A stretch of 64,000 bases of DNA, taken from NCBI GenBank assembly GCA_036015235.1, contig CP107926.1, positions 4,607,501 to 4,671,500 on the forward strand, read 5' to 3'. Under the pieces are notes generated by a model. The model made no database searches. It had not been told where the DNA came from and saw nothing but the letters and a program-made list of their open reading frames with translations. A program made the translations under genes and the position numbers. This DNA comes from Streptomyces sp. NBC_00433 (GTDB lineage: Bacteria > Actinomycetota > Actinomycetes > Streptomycetales > Streptomycetaceae). Of the stretch, positions 32,305 through 41,152 are shown piece by piece; the first letter of the stretch is position 1, and every line of letters begins with the position of its first letter.

Positions 32305-35076
32305 GTGGGCGAGGGCCGGCTGGGTGTGGTGCTGGTGCACGGGATCAGGTCCGGGCCGAAGGTGTGGGATCCGCTGCGGAAGCTGATCGCCGCCGACAAG
32401 GAGCTGGGCTTCGCCCGGACGCTGGCCTTCTCGTACGCGACCGGGCTGAAGCGGGTGCATCCGCTGCGGGTCTTCCCCGGCATCGACACCGCCGCGGACA
32501 GCCTCAGGGAATACCTGGCCACCGAGGCGGGCGGGTACGAGCACCTGGTGCTGGTGTCGCACAGCCAGGGCGGGCTGGTCGTGCAGCGCTGCCTCGCGCG
32601 GATGCTCGGCGACGGGCGGGGGCGCGAACTGGCCCGCGTCCGGCGGGTGGTCATGCTGGCCTGCCCCAACAACGGCTCGGAGCTGTTCCTTTCGCTGCGC
32701 CGCACCGTGCTCGGGTCCGGCCATCCGCAGGAGATCCAGCTGCGGCCGCTGAACGAGCAGGTGACGCACACCCTGCGCACGGTGCTGCGGGACGCGGTGA
32801 ACGCCACCTCGGTCACCGACCGCACCTGCCCGATCCCCTTCTCGGTCTACGCCGGGGAGAGCGACGGCGTCGTACGCCCCGCGTCCGCGCAGAGCGTCTT
32901 CCCGGACGCGGCCGCGCTGCCCGGCGACCACTCGACCATCCTCAAGGCGACGACGGCCGAGCACCGGACCTTCACCACGCTGCGCCGCCTCCTGCTGGCC
33001 GCCAAGGGCGAGGACCGCTCGTTATCCGACGAGCCCGCCGAGGCTCTGGCAGGCCTGCCGCCGCGGTCGCGTACCTTCACCGGCCGCGAGGAGGACGTAC
33101 GGGCGCTGCTCGGGCTGCTCGCCCCCGGCAGCGGCGGGCAGCGGCCCGTGCTGTTGCAGGCCGTGGCGGGGATGGGCGGGGTCGGCAAGACCGAACTGGC
33201 CCTCCAGACCGCCGAGCGCGCGCTGCTGGAACCGGACTGGTTCCCGGGCGGCGCGCTCTTCACCGACCTCAACGGCTACGACCCCGACCCCGCCCGGCGG
33301 GTCAGCGCCGCCGACGCGCTCGACGGTTTCCTCCGCACCCTGGGCACACCCGCCGGCGACATCCCGCCGGGGGTCCACGCCCGGTCCGCGCTGCTGCGCT
33401 CGGCCCTGAACGCCCGCACCAGCCGGGGCGAGCGGACGCTGCTGGTCATCGACAACGCGGGCAGCGAGGAGCAGGTGCTGCCGCTGCTGCCGGGCGACGG
33501 CGTCACGCCCGCCCTGGTCACCTCGCGCAACACCCTCGCGCTGGGCGCCCGGGTCCACAGCCTCGACGTGCTCGACCCCGAGGCCTCGGCCGACCTCATC
33601 CGCCAGGAGCTGCACCAGGCACTCGGCCCGGCCGACACCCGCACCGCCGACGACCCGGGCGCCACCCTGGACCTGGCCCGCCTGTGCGGGGGGCTGCCGC
33701 TGGCCCTGCGGATCACCGCCGCGCTGCTGGTCGACACCCCGCGCCGCCCGGTCGCCTCGCTCGCCGACGCGCTGCGCGCCGGGCACTCCCGGCTCGACCA
33801 CCTCAGCCGCGCCGACCGGGCGGTCCGCGGCGCGTTCGACCTGTCCTACCACCACCTGACGCCCGCCCAGCAGCGCCTCTTCCGCCTGCTGCCGCTCAAT
33901 TCCGGCCCCGACATCTCCACCACCGCCGCCCACCACCTGGCGGGCGACGGCGACGAGGCCACCACGGAGCACCTGCTCTCCGACCTGGCGGCCGCCCACC
34001 TCATCGAGCCCGCCCCCGTCTGGGGCCGCTGGCGCATGCACGACCTGCTGCGGCTGCACGCCGACGAGCACGGCCGGCGCCGTGCCGCCGACGACGACCG
34101 GGAGGCGGCGGTCGGCCGCCTGCTGGACTACTACCTGGCGACGGCGCGGTCCGCCAACCGGCACCTGGCCCTTTCGAGCAGCGAGGCCGCCTCCGAGGTC
34201 TTCGCCGACCGCCGACAGGCCCTTGCCTGGTTCGACGCCGAGCGGACCAACCTCACCGCGGCGGCCACCTCCGCACCCGCCGGCCATGCCGCGTACACCG
34301 ATCTGATCTTCGCCCTGGCCAGATACTTCGACTTCCGCCGGCACTTCGACGACTGGGCCGTCCTTTCCGCCCAAGCGGCGGAGTTCTTCCACCAGACCGG
34401 CGACCGCCCCAACGAGGGTCGCGCGCTGAACAGCCTCGGCCTCGCGCTGGAAGAGCTGCACAGATACGACGAAGCCATCGCCGCCCACAACCAGAACCTG
34501 GAAATCTGCCGCCAAACCGGCAACCGCCGCAGCGAGGGCGGCACGCTGAACAACCTCGGCTTGGCCCTGCGCCGTGCCGAGCGTTACGACGAGGCCATCA
34601 CCGCCCTCGACGCGGCCGCCGAGATCCACCGGGAGACGGGCGACCGCCAAGGAGAAGGCCAGGCCCTCAACAACCTCGGCCTCGTCCTGCGCGCCGTCGG
34701 CCGCTACGACGAAGCCATCGCCGCCCACGACCAGGACCTGGAAATCTGCCGCCAAACCGGCGACCGCTACGGCGAGGGCCAGGCCCTCAACAACCTCGGC
34801 CTCGTCCTGCGCGCCGTCGGCCGCTACGACGAAGCCGTCGCCGCCCACAGCGAGGACCTGGAAATCTCCCGTCAGGCCGACGACCGCTACGGCGAGGCCC
34901 AAGCCATGGGCAATCTCGCCTACTCCCTGTGGAGGCTGCACCGGTACGACGAGACCGCCGCGGCCTTCGCCGCCGCCGCCGAACTCTTCCGCGAGAGCGG
35001 CGACCCCGACAAGGCGGCCGAGGTCCTCGCAGCGATCGAAGAGGTGCGGCGGCAGCAGCGGAACGGCCAGGCGTAG
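32305..35076 (+). CDS. STAND protein: alpha/beta hydrolase - NB-ARC - TPR
   Basis: A 923-residue three-part protein. Residues 1-235 form an alpha/beta hydrolase of the PGAP1/lipase type: VVLVHGI, nucleophile Ser87 in SHSQGG, acid Asp187 in GESDGVV and His209 in GDHSTI, a complete triad. Residues 255-590 form an NB-ARC NTPase: Walker A GMGGVGKT at 289-296, Walker B TLLVIDNAG, ALVTSRN sensor and GLPLALRI motif, then a winged helix. Residues about 690-910 are five or more 40-residue TPRs. GTG 32305 follows AGGGGG; GTG 32269 with GGGGGG is equally possible. The architecture matches signalling NLR/STAND proteins whose C-terminal repeats sense a ligand and trigger the N-terminal enzyme. No signal peptide is present. 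The trigger and substrate are unknown. Confidence 0.92.
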   Translation: MGEGRLGVVLVHGIRSGPKVWDPLRKLIAADKELGFARTLAFSYATGLKRVHPLRVFPGIDTAADSLREYLATEAGGYEHLVLVSHSQGGLVVQRCLARMLGDGRGRELARVRRVVMLACPNNGSELFLSLRRTVLGSGHPQEIQLRPLNEQVTHTLRTVLRDAVNATSVTDRTCPIPFSVYAGESDGVVRPASAQSVFPDAAALPGDHSTILKATTAEHRTFTTLRRLLLAAKGEDRSLSDEPAEALAGLPPRSRTFTGREEDVRALLGLLAPGSGGQRPVLLQAVAGMGGVGKTELALQTAERALLEPDWFPGGALFTDLNGYDPDPARRVSAADALDGFLRTLGTPAGDIPPGVHARSALLRSALNARTSRGERTLLVIDNAGSEEQVLPLLPGDGVTPALVTSRNTLALGARVHSLDVLDPEASADLIRQELHQALGPADTRTADDPGATLDLARLCGGLPLALRITAALLVDTPRRPVASLADALRAGHSRLDHLSRADRAVRGAFDLSYHHLTPAQQRLFRLLPLNSGPDISTTAAHHLAGDGDEATTEHLLSDLAAAHLIEPAPVWGRWRMHDLLRLHADEHGRRRAADDDREAAVGRLLDYYLATARSANRHLALSSSEAASEVFADRRQALAWFDAERTNLTAAATSAPAGHAAYTDLIFALARYFDFRRHFDDWAVLSAQAAEFFHQTGDRPNEGRALNSLGLALEELHRYDEAIAAHNQNLEICRQTGNRRSEGGTLNNLGLALRRAERYDEAITALDAAAEIHRETGDRQGEGQALNNLGLVLRAVGRYDEAIAAHDQDLEICRQTGDRYGEGQALNNLGLVLRAVGRYDEAVAAHSEDLEISRQADDRYGEAQAMGNLAYSLWRLHRYDETAAAFAAAAELFRESGDPDKAAEVLAAIEEVRRQQRNGQA
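34411..35010 (+). repeat. five 120-bp TPR-coding repeats
   Basis: Units at 34411, 34531, 34651, 34771 and 34891 keep an exact 120-bp register. Units 3 and 4 share about 60 identical bases (34658-34717 against 34778-34837), and GAAATCTGCCGCCAAACCGG recurs at 34501 and 34741. Such nucleotide identity, including third positions, points to recent duplication or gene conversion. Confidence 0.85.
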
Positions 35077-35155
35077 GAGCCGCCTGGCCGTCGTACCGCG
35101 AAAAGCTCACCCCGAGCTCGGGAAGCTCAGCCGGGAAGGCCGAGCCCTCGGAGAC

Positions 35156-36118
35156 TCACCGCCCGTAGGGCGAGTCCGCCGGGATCGTGCCGAGGCGGCC
35201 GGCCTGGAAGTCGTCGAAGGCCTGCGCCAGCTCGGCGTGGGTGTTCATCACGAACGGGCCGTACTGCATCATCGGCTCGCGGATGGGGAGCCCGCCGAGC
35301 AGGACGAACTCGAAGTTCGCCGAGCGGGAGTCCTGGGTCTCGGCGGCGCGCACGGTCAGCGTGTCGCCGGGGCCGAAGACGACCGACTGGCCCATGGCGA
35401 AGGGGCGCGACTGGGGGCCGGCGAAGCCGGTGCCGGCCAGGCCGTAGGCGAGGGCGTTGAAGTCGGGGCGCCAGGGGAGGGTGACCGAGGCGCCGGCGTT
35501 GAGGGACACGTGGGTCATGGTGATCGGCGTGTGGGTGGAGCCGGGGCCCGTGTGGCCGCCGATGTCGCCGGCGATGAGCCGGATGAGGGCGCCGCCGTCC
35601 GCGGAGGTGAGCAGCTTCAGGCCGCCCGCCCTGATGTCCTGGTACTTCGGGGCCATCATCTTGTCGGCCTTCGGGAGGTTCACCCACAGCTGGAGGCCGT
35701 GGAAGAGGCCGCCGCTGAGGACGAGCGACTCCGGCGGGGTCTCGATGTGCAGCAGACCGGACCCGGCGGTCATCCACTGGGTGTCGCCGTTGGTGATGGT
35801 GCCGCCACCGCCGTGCGAGTCCTGGTGGATGAAGGTGCCGTCCATGATGTAGGTGACGGTCTCGAAGCCGCGGTGCGGGTGCCAGGGGGTGCCCTTGGGC
35901 TCGCCGGCGGCGTAGTCCACCTCGCCCATCTGGTCCATCATGATGAACGGGTCGAGCTGGCGGTAGTCGATGCCGGCGAAGGCGCGGCGGACCGGGAAGC
36001 CCTCCCCTTCGAGCCCGCTGGGCGCGGTGCTGACGGCGAGCGCCTGACGGGGACGGCCGTCGGCGGGTGCGGTGACGCGCGGCAGGGTCAGCGGGTTCTC
36101 TACGGTCACGGCGGGCAT
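35156..36118 (-). CDS. pirin family protein
   Basis: A 320-residue bicupin. ATG 36118 has AAGGAGG upstream. The N-terminal cupin holds the iron-ligand set HPHRGFETVTYIMDG and ITNGDTQWMTAGSGLLHIE (HxH...E type of pirins). The C-terminal cupin (THVSLNAGASVTLPW ... FEFVLLGGLPIREPMMQYGPFVMNTHAELAQAFDDFQAGRLG) ends as in pirins. Such enzymes are reported as quercetinase-like dioxygenases or regulators of redox metabolism; the role here is not known. A good vegetative promoter is seen at 36150-36178. Confidence 0.92.
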   Translation of the reverse strand: MPAVTVENPLTLPRVTAPADGRPRQALAVSTAPSGLEGEGFPVRRAFAGIDYRQLDPFIMMDQMGEVDYAAGEPKGTPWHPHRGFETVTYIMDGTFIHQDSHGGGGTITNGDTQWMTAGSGLLHIETPPESLVLSGGLFHGLQLWVNLPKADKMMAPKYQDIRAGGLKLLTSADGGALIRLIAGDIGGHTGPGSTHTPITMTHVSLNAGASVTLPWRPDFNALAYGLAGTGFAGPQSRPFAMGQSVVFGPGDTLTVRAAETQDSRSANFEFVLLGGLPIREPMMQYGPFVMNTHAELAQAFDDFQAGRLGTIPADSPYGR

Positions 36119-36149
36119 GGGGGGCCTCCTTGGGGGATGTTCCGATTCC

Positions 36150-36178
36150 AATGTAGTTGAAGTCTGAACATCTAGCAA
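36150..36178 (-). promoter_or_regulatory. promoter of the pirin gene
   Basis: On the minus strand, -35 TTGCTA (36173-36178) and -10 TACATT (36150-36155) are separated by exactly 17 bp, a good vegetative sigma-type promoter. An inverted repeat GATGTTC (36136-36142)/GAACATC (36166-36172) brackets the -10 and could be a repressor site. Confidence 0.65.
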
Positions 36179-36222
36179 CGCGTGACCATTCCCTCACCCA
36201 CCATGGGGAGGCGAAGAGGGAC

Positions 36223-36666
36223 CTAGCCGTACATCCGGCGCATCGTGAAATCGACCATCTGCTCGACCGCCTTCGCGTCGAAGACCATCCGGTGCTGGCC
36301 GTCGATGTCGAGCACGAAGCCGTAGCCGGTCGGCAGCAGGTCGAGCACCTCGGCGCCGGTGATCACGAAGTACTTCGACTCCTTGCCGGCGTAGCGCCGC
36401 AGCTCCTTGAGCGAGCTGAACATCGGGATCACCGGCTGCTGCGTGTCGTGCAGCGCCAGGAAGCCGGGATTCTCGCCGCGCGGGCAGTAGACCTTGGAGG
36501 TGGCGAAGATCGCCTGGAAGTCCTCGGCCGACAGCGAGCCGGTGGTGAAGGCGCGTACGGCGTCGGCGAGGGACGGCGGCGAGGGCTCGGGGTAGCCGGA
36601 CATGGGCGCAGGTCCGCCGGGGGCCGCGCCTTGGCCGGGATTCACGCTCTGGTCGTAGCCGTACAC
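36223..36666 (-). CDS. SseB-family protein
   Basis: A 147-residue cytosolic protein with an SseB N-terminal-like domain: SLADAVRAFTTGSLSAEDFQAIFATSKVYCPRG, FLALHDTQQPVIPMFSSLKELRRYAGKESKYFVITGAEVLDLLPTGYGFVLDIDGQHRMVFDAKAVEQMV. The GTG at 36666 (VYGYDQS) is preferred because I recall Streptomyces homologues beginning MYGYDQ; ATG 36603 is the alternative. No secretion signal. In Streptomyces SseB-like proteins are common and uncharacterised. Confidence 0.85.
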   Translation of the reverse strand: MYGYDQSVNPGQGAAPGGPAPMSGYPEPSPPSLADAVRAFTTGSLSAEDFQAIFATSKVYCPRGENPGFLALHDTQQPVIPMFSSLKELRRYAGKESKYFVITGAEVLDLLPTGYGFVLDIDGQHRMVFDAKAVEQMVDFTMRRMYG

Positions 36667-36773
36667 GGGCCCTAGCGTAACGGTGACGGGCGGGACCCAC
36701 GGGGGAACGGTCGCGAACCGGCCGCCCGGGGACGAGGAACCCGTCACATCCGCCCGTCGGGGGTTGCTTCTTA

Positions 36774-36790
36774 TTACTGACGGGTAGCAT
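36774..36790. promoter_or_regulatory. candidate operator/-10 of the acyl-CoA dehydrogenase gene
   Basis: The sequence TTACTGACGGGTAGCAT forms an imperfect dyad (TTACT...GGTAG) 64-80 bp before the start and includes TAGCAT as a possible -10; TTGCTT at 36764-36769 could be the -35, although the spacing is short. Dyads of the TTACTnnnnGGTAA kind precede fatty-acid degradation genes under TetR-family control in actinobacteria (recollection). Confidence 0.4.
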
Positions 36791-36853
36791 CATGTGGATA
36801 CAAATCTCGTGTCATTTCAAGAGTGACTGCAGCAGCGATACGGAGCCGTCGTC

Positions 36854-38680
36854 ATGGGCCACTACAAGTCGAACCTCCGCGACATCGAGTTCAACCTCTT
36901 CGAGGTGCTCGGCCGCGACCAGCTCTACGGCACGGGTCCGTTCGCCGACATGGACGCCGACACGGCCAGGGACGTGCTGGCCGAGCTGACCCGGCTGGCG
37001 GAGAACGAGCTGGCCGAGTCCTTCGCCGACACCGACCGCAATCCGCCGGTCTTCGACCCCGACACCAACACCGCGCCGATACCCGACACGTTCAAGAAGA
37101 GCTACGCGGCCTTCATGGACGCCGAGTACTGGCGGCTCGGCCTGCCCGAGGAGATCGGCGGCACCACCGCGCCCCGCTCCCTGATCTGGTCGTACGCCGA
37201 GCTGGTGCTCGGCTCGAACCCGGCGATCTGGATGTATTCGTCGGGCCCGGCCTTCGCCGGCATCCTCTACGACGAGGGCACCGAGCAGCAGAAGAAGATC
37301 GCCGCGCTCGCGGTCGAGAAGCAGTGGGGCTCCACCATGGTCCTCACCGAGCCCGACGCGGGCTCCGACGTCGGCGCGGGCCGCACGAAGGCCGTCAGGC
37401 AGGACGACGGCAGCTGGCACATCGAGGGCGTCAAGCGCTTCATCACCTCGGGCGAGCACGACATGTCCGAGAACATCATCCACTACGTGCTGGCCCGCCC
37501 CGAGGGCGCGGGACCGGGCACCAAGGGCCTGTCGCTCTTCATGGTGCCGAAGTACGAGTTCGACCCGGAGACCGGCGAGTTGGGGGCGCGCAACGGCGTC
37601 TACGCCACCAATGTCGAGCACAAGATGGGCCTGAAGGCCTCCAACACCTGCGAGATGACCTTCGGCGACCGGCACCCCGCCAAGGGCTGGCTGATCGGCG
37701 ACAAGCACGACGGCATCCGGCAGATGTTCCGGATCATCGAGTTCGCCCGCATGATGGTCGGCACGAAGGCCATAGCGACGCTGTCGACCGGGTATCTGAA
37801 CGCGCTGGAATATGCCAAGGAGCGGGTCCAGGGCCCCGACCTGGCGCAGTTCATGGACAAGGCCGCGCCCAAGGTGACGATCACCCACCACCCCGACGTG
37901 CGCCGCTCGCTGATGACGCAGAAGGCGTACGCCGAGGGCATGCGCGCGCTGGTCCTCTACACCGCCTCCGTCCAGGACGCGATCCAGGTCGCCGAGGCCA
38001 CCGGCGCCGACGCCAAGCAGCTGAACGGGCTGAACGACCTGCTGCTGCCGATCGTCAAGGGCTACGGCTCGGAGAAGTCCTACGAGCAGCTCGCCCAGTC
38101 GCTGCAGACCTACGGCGGCTCCGGCTACCTGCAGGAATACCCGGTCGAGCAGTACATCAGGGACGCCAAGATCGACACCCTCTACGAGGGCACCACCGCG
38201 ATCCAGGGCCAGGACTACTTCTTCCGGAAGATCGTCCGCGACCAGGGGCAGGCCCTGACCGCGCTGAGCGAGGAGATCAAGAAGTTCCTCGCCGAGGCCA
38301 CCGGCGGGGCGGAGCTGGCCGACGCGCGCGACCAGCTCGCGAAGGCCGCCGCCGACCTGGAGGCCATCGTCGGCACCATGCTGACCGACCTGGCGGCCAC
38401 CGAGCAGGACGTCCGCTCGATCTACAAGGTCGGCCTGAACACCACCCGGCTGCTGCTGGCCTCGGGTGACGTCGTGGTCGCCTACCTGCTGCTGCGGGGC
38501 GCCGGGGTGGCGCTGGACAAGCTGCCGTCCGCGTCGCAGAAGGACACCGCCTTCTACACCGGCAAGGTCGCCGCCGCGAAGTTCTTCGCGACGAACATCC
38601 TGCCGGGCGTCGGGGTGCAGCGCGCGATGGCCGAGGCCGTCACGCTCGACCTGATGGACCTGCCGGAAGAGGCCTTCTGA
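36854..38680 (+). CDS. long-form acyl-CoA dehydrogenase (FadE-type)
   Basis: A 608-residue FAD enzyme catalysing alpha,beta-dehydrogenation of acyl-CoA in beta-oxidation. The long form with a C-terminal DUF extension resembles mycobacterial FadE5. FAD/substrate motifs are MVLTEPDAGSDVGAGRTKA and KRFITSGEHD; the catalytic base is Glu445 in DTLYEGTTAIQGQDYFFRK; YGGSGYLQEYPVEQYIRDAKI is the typical C-terminal core motif. The last 130 residues are helical. It stands alone, ended by the hairpin at 38738; a dyad near 36780 may be its operator. Confidence 0.94.
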   Translation: MGHYKSNLRDIEFNLFEVLGRDQLYGTGPFADMDADTARDVLAELTRLAENELAESFADTDRNPPVFDPDTNTAPIPDTFKKSYAAFMDAEYWRLGLPEEIGGTTAPRSLIWSYAELVLGSNPAIWMYSSGPAFAGILYDEGTEQQKKIAALAVEKQWGSTMVLTEPDAGSDVGAGRTKAVRQDDGSWHIEGVKRFITSGEHDMSENIIHYVLARPEGAGPGTKGLSLFMVPKYEFDPETGELGARNGVYATNVEHKMGLKASNTCEMTFGDRHPAKGWLIGDKHDGIRQMFRIIEFARMMVGTKAIATLSTGYLNALEYAKERVQGPDLAQFMDKAAPKVTITHHPDVRRSLMTQKAYAEGMRALVLYTASVQDAIQVAEATGADAKQLNGLNDLLLPIVKGYGSEKSYEQLAQSLQTYGGSGYLQEYPVEQYIRDAKIDTLYEGTTAIQGQDYFFRKIVRDQGQALTALSEEIKKFLAEATGGAELADARDQLAKAAADLEAIVGTMLTDLAATEQDVRSIYKVGLNTTRLLLASGDVVVAYLLLRGAGVALDKLPSASQKDTAFYTGKVAAAKFFATNILPGVGVQRAMAEAVTLDLMDLPEEAF

Positions 38681-38690
38681 CGCAGGTCCT

Positions 38691-38742
38691 GTGCCGGGTT
38701 CGTGCGGGGTTCGTGCCCGGTTCGCGTCCGGTTCGTGCCGGG
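38691..38742 (+). repeat. 11-bp direct repeats
   Basis: Nearly five copies of GTGCCGGGTTC with an 11-bp period (38691, 38702, 38713, 38724, 38735) directly after the acyl-CoA dehydrogenase stop, running into the terminator stem. Confidence 0.8.
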
Positions 38743-38772
38743 TGCCGCCACCGACGAGGTGGCGGCACCCGG
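38738..38772 (+). terminator. terminator after acyl-CoA dehydrogenase gene
   Basis: Perfect 15-bp stem (38738-38752 with 38758-38772, core GGTGCCGCCACC) and a GACGA loop. It is very stable and needs no U-tract. Confidence 0.88.
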
Positions 38773-38792
38773 CGTTTTCTATGCTGGCCGGT

Positions 38793-40088
38793 ATGAGCAA
38801 GCCTCCGCGCACTTTCGACCGCACCCACACCGACGACCTCGCCGCGTTCGTCCAGGCGGCACCGTCCCCGTACCACGTGGTCGCCACCGTCGCGGCCCGG
38901 CTGGAGAAGGCCGGTTTCCGCCGGGTCGCCGAGACCGACCCCTGGGACGCGGAGGCCGGCGGGCGGTACGTCCTGCGCGGCGGCGCCGTCATCGCCTGGT
39001 ACGTCCCCGAGGGCGCACCCCCCGAGACGCCCTTCCGGGTGGTCGGCGCCCACACCGACTCGCCGAACCTTCGGGTCAAGCCGCGCCCCGACATGGGGTC
39101 GGCCGGCTGGCGGCAGGTCGCGGTCGAAATCTACGGCGGCCCGCTGCTCAACAGCTGGCTCGACCGCGACCTGGGCCTGGCCGGCCGGCTGTCGCTGCGC
39201 GACGGCTCCACCGCCCTGGTCGACGTCGGCCGCCCGCTGCTGCGGGTCGCCCAGCTCGCCGTCCACCTCGACCGCGGCGTCAACGACAACGGGCTCAACC
39301 TCGACCGCCAGCGGCACCTCCAGCCGCTGTGGGGCCTCGGCGACGCGAACGACGGCGACCTCATCGACTTCCTCGCCGCCGAGGCGGACCTGGACGCCGA
39401 CGACGTCGCGGGCTGGGACCTCATGGCCTACGACGTGCAGCCCCCCGCGTATCTGGGCCGCGACCGCGAACTGCTCGCCTGCCCGCGGCTGGACAACCAG
39501 CTGTCCGTGCACGCCTGCACGGCCGCGCTGCTGGCCGCCGTCGGGGCCGGCGGCCTCGACTTCATCCCGGTGCTCGCCGCCTTCGACCACGAGGAGAACG
39601 GCAGCGGGTCCGACACCGGCGCGCAGGGGCCGCTGCTCGGCAACGTGCTGAAGCGCACGGTCCACGCCCGCGGCGGCACCTACGAGGACCGGCTGCGGGC
39701 ACTGGCCGGCACCGTCCACGTCTCCTCCGACGTCGGCCACGCGGTGCACCCCAACTACGCCGAGAAGCACGACCCGACGCACCACCCCCGTGCCAACGGC
39801 GGCCCCATCCTCAAGACCAACGTCAACCAGCGCTACTCCACCGACGGCGTCGGCCGCGCCGTCTTCGCGGCGGCGTGCGAGACCGCGGGCGTACCCTTCC
39901 AGCACTTCGTGTCCAACAACGCGATGCCCTGCGGCACGACGATCGGGCCCATCACCGCGGCCCGCCACGGCATCAAGACGGTCGACATCGGTGTGCCGAT
40001 CCTGTCCATGCACTCCGCCCGCGAGCTGTGCGGAGCCGACGACCCGGCATACCTGGCGGCCGCGCTGACCGCCTTCCTGACCGTATGA
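38793..40088 (+). CDS. M18 family aminopeptidase
   Basis: A 431-residue zinc aminopeptidase of family M18 (aspartyl aminopeptidase/ApeB type), cytosolic. Metal ligands lie in GAHTDSPNLRVKP (His, about 90), the Asp/Glu pair of AAFDHEENGSGSD, and the C-terminal PILSMHSARE. Conserved VNQRYSTDGVGRAVF and NNAMPCGTTIGPI are also M18 features. A TATGCT -10 box lies 7 bp before the ATG at 38793 and no ribosome-binding site is visible, so the transcript is probably leaderless. Removal of N-terminal acidic residues is the known activity of the family. Confidence 0.94.
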   Translation: MSKPPRTFDRTHTDDLAAFVQAAPSPYHVVATVAARLEKAGFRRVAETDPWDAEAGGRYVLRGGAVIAWYVPEGAPPETPFRVVGAHTDSPNLRVKPRPDMGSAGWRQVAVEIYGGPLLNSWLDRDLGLAGRLSLRDGSTALVDVGRPLLRVAQLAVHLDRGVNDNGLNLDRQRHLQPLWGLGDANDGDLIDFLAAEADLDADDVAGWDLMAYDVQPPAYLGRDRELLACPRLDNQLSVHACTAALLAAVGAGGLDFIPVLAAFDHEENGSGSDTGAQGPLLGNVLKRTVHARGGTYEDRLRALAGTVHVSSDVGHAVHPNYAEKHDPTHHPRANGGPILKTNVNQRYSTDGVGRAVFAAACETAGVPFQHFVSNNAMPCGTTIGPITAARHGIKTVDIGVPILSMHSARELCGADDPAYLAAALTAFLTV

Positions 40089-40122
40089 CCGTGTAGACAG
40101 CCGAATCCCCGGAGTGGGCGAG

Positions 40123-41106
40123 ATGCTCAGCGAGACGATTTTCCGCAGTGACGACCTGCCGGCGTCGGAGAGATTCGACGCCTGGGAGGCGGTGATGAGC
40201 CGGACCAACTCGCCCATGCACCTCACCAGCGCCTACGCGGCCGACTACCAGGCGCACCTGCGGCTCATCACGCTCGGCGAGGTGACGCTCTGGCCGGCCA
40301 CCTACCAGCCGCTGGTCTTCCTGCGGACCCCGAGGCTGATCCGGCAGTCCGACCCCGAGCACTGCCACCTCTCCCTCGTCGTCCGCGGCGACGCGGTGGT
40401 GACCTGGGACAGGACGGAGGCCGAGTACGACACGTACGACATCTTCACCAACGACACCTCGGTGCCCTACGAGATCGCGACAGGCACGGAACCGATCACG
40501 TCGATCGGCATCGAGGTGCCCAAGGCGCGGCTCGGCCTGCCCTGGGACAGGGCCCGGCTGGCGATCGGGCGCCCGATATCGGGGCGGGAGGGGATAGGCG
40601 CGCTGCTCGCGCAGTTCGTCACGCAGGTGACGAACGACAGCGGTGCCTACGGCCCCGCGGACGCCTACCGCCTGGGCGGGGTCCTCTGCGACCTGGTCAC
40701 CGCGATGTTCGCCAACGTCGTGGAGGCGGACACCGCCCTCCAGCCGGAGACCCGGCACCGGGCCCTGCTGCTCAGCGTGAAGGCCTTCGTCCGCAAGAAC
40801 CTGCACGACCCCGACCTGACCCCCGGCTGCATCGCCGCCGCGCACTACATCTCGCCCAGCCACCTGCACCGGCTCTTCAGGACCGAGGGCACCACGGTGG
40901 CCGCCTTCATCCGCGCCCAGCGGCTCCGCTGCGCCCTGCGCGACCTCGGCGACCCGGCGCTGGCGGCCACGCCCGTGCACATCATCGCCGCCCGCTGGGG
41001 CTTCAAGGACCACGCCACCTTCACCCGCGCCTTCCGCGCCGCCTACGGCGCCGCGCCCACCGACTACCGCCACGGGGCGGACGTTTCAGCGCTCGACGCG
41101 GGGTAG
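40123..41106 (+). CDS. AraC-family transcriptional regulator
   Basis: A 327-residue regulator. Start ATG 40123 with GGAG 9 bp upstream. Residues 1-180 form an AraC-binding-like (NphR/ArcX-type) domain: SERFDAWEAVMSRTNSPM, LWPATYQPLVFLRTPRLIRQSDPEHCHLSLVVRG. Residues about 220-315 hold two helix-turn-helix motifs (LTPGCIAAAHYISPSHLHRLFRTEGTTVAAFIRAQRL; VHIIAARWGFKDHATFTRAFRAAYGAAPTDYR). The ligand and target genes are not evident; the small membrane protein gene downstream (41153) may be co-transcribed. Confidence 0.92.
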   Translation: MLSETIFRSDDLPASERFDAWEAVMSRTNSPMHLTSAYAADYQAHLRLITLGEVTLWPATYQPLVFLRTPRLIRQSDPEHCHLSLVVRGDAVVTWDRTEAEYDTYDIFTNDTSVPYEIATGTEPITSIGIEVPKARLGLPWDRARLAIGRPISGREGIGALLAQFVTQVTNDSGAYGPADAYRLGGVLCDLVTAMFANVVEADTALQPETRHRALLLSVKAFVRKNLHDPDLTPGCIAAAHYISPSHLHRLFRTEGTTVAAFIRAQRLRCALRDLGDPALAATPVHIIAARWGFKDHATFTRAFRAAYGAAPTDYRHGADVSALDAG

Positions 41107-41152
41107 GCGGTGGGTGAGTACCACTCAACTCCCCCCTCTGGAGGCGGACATC

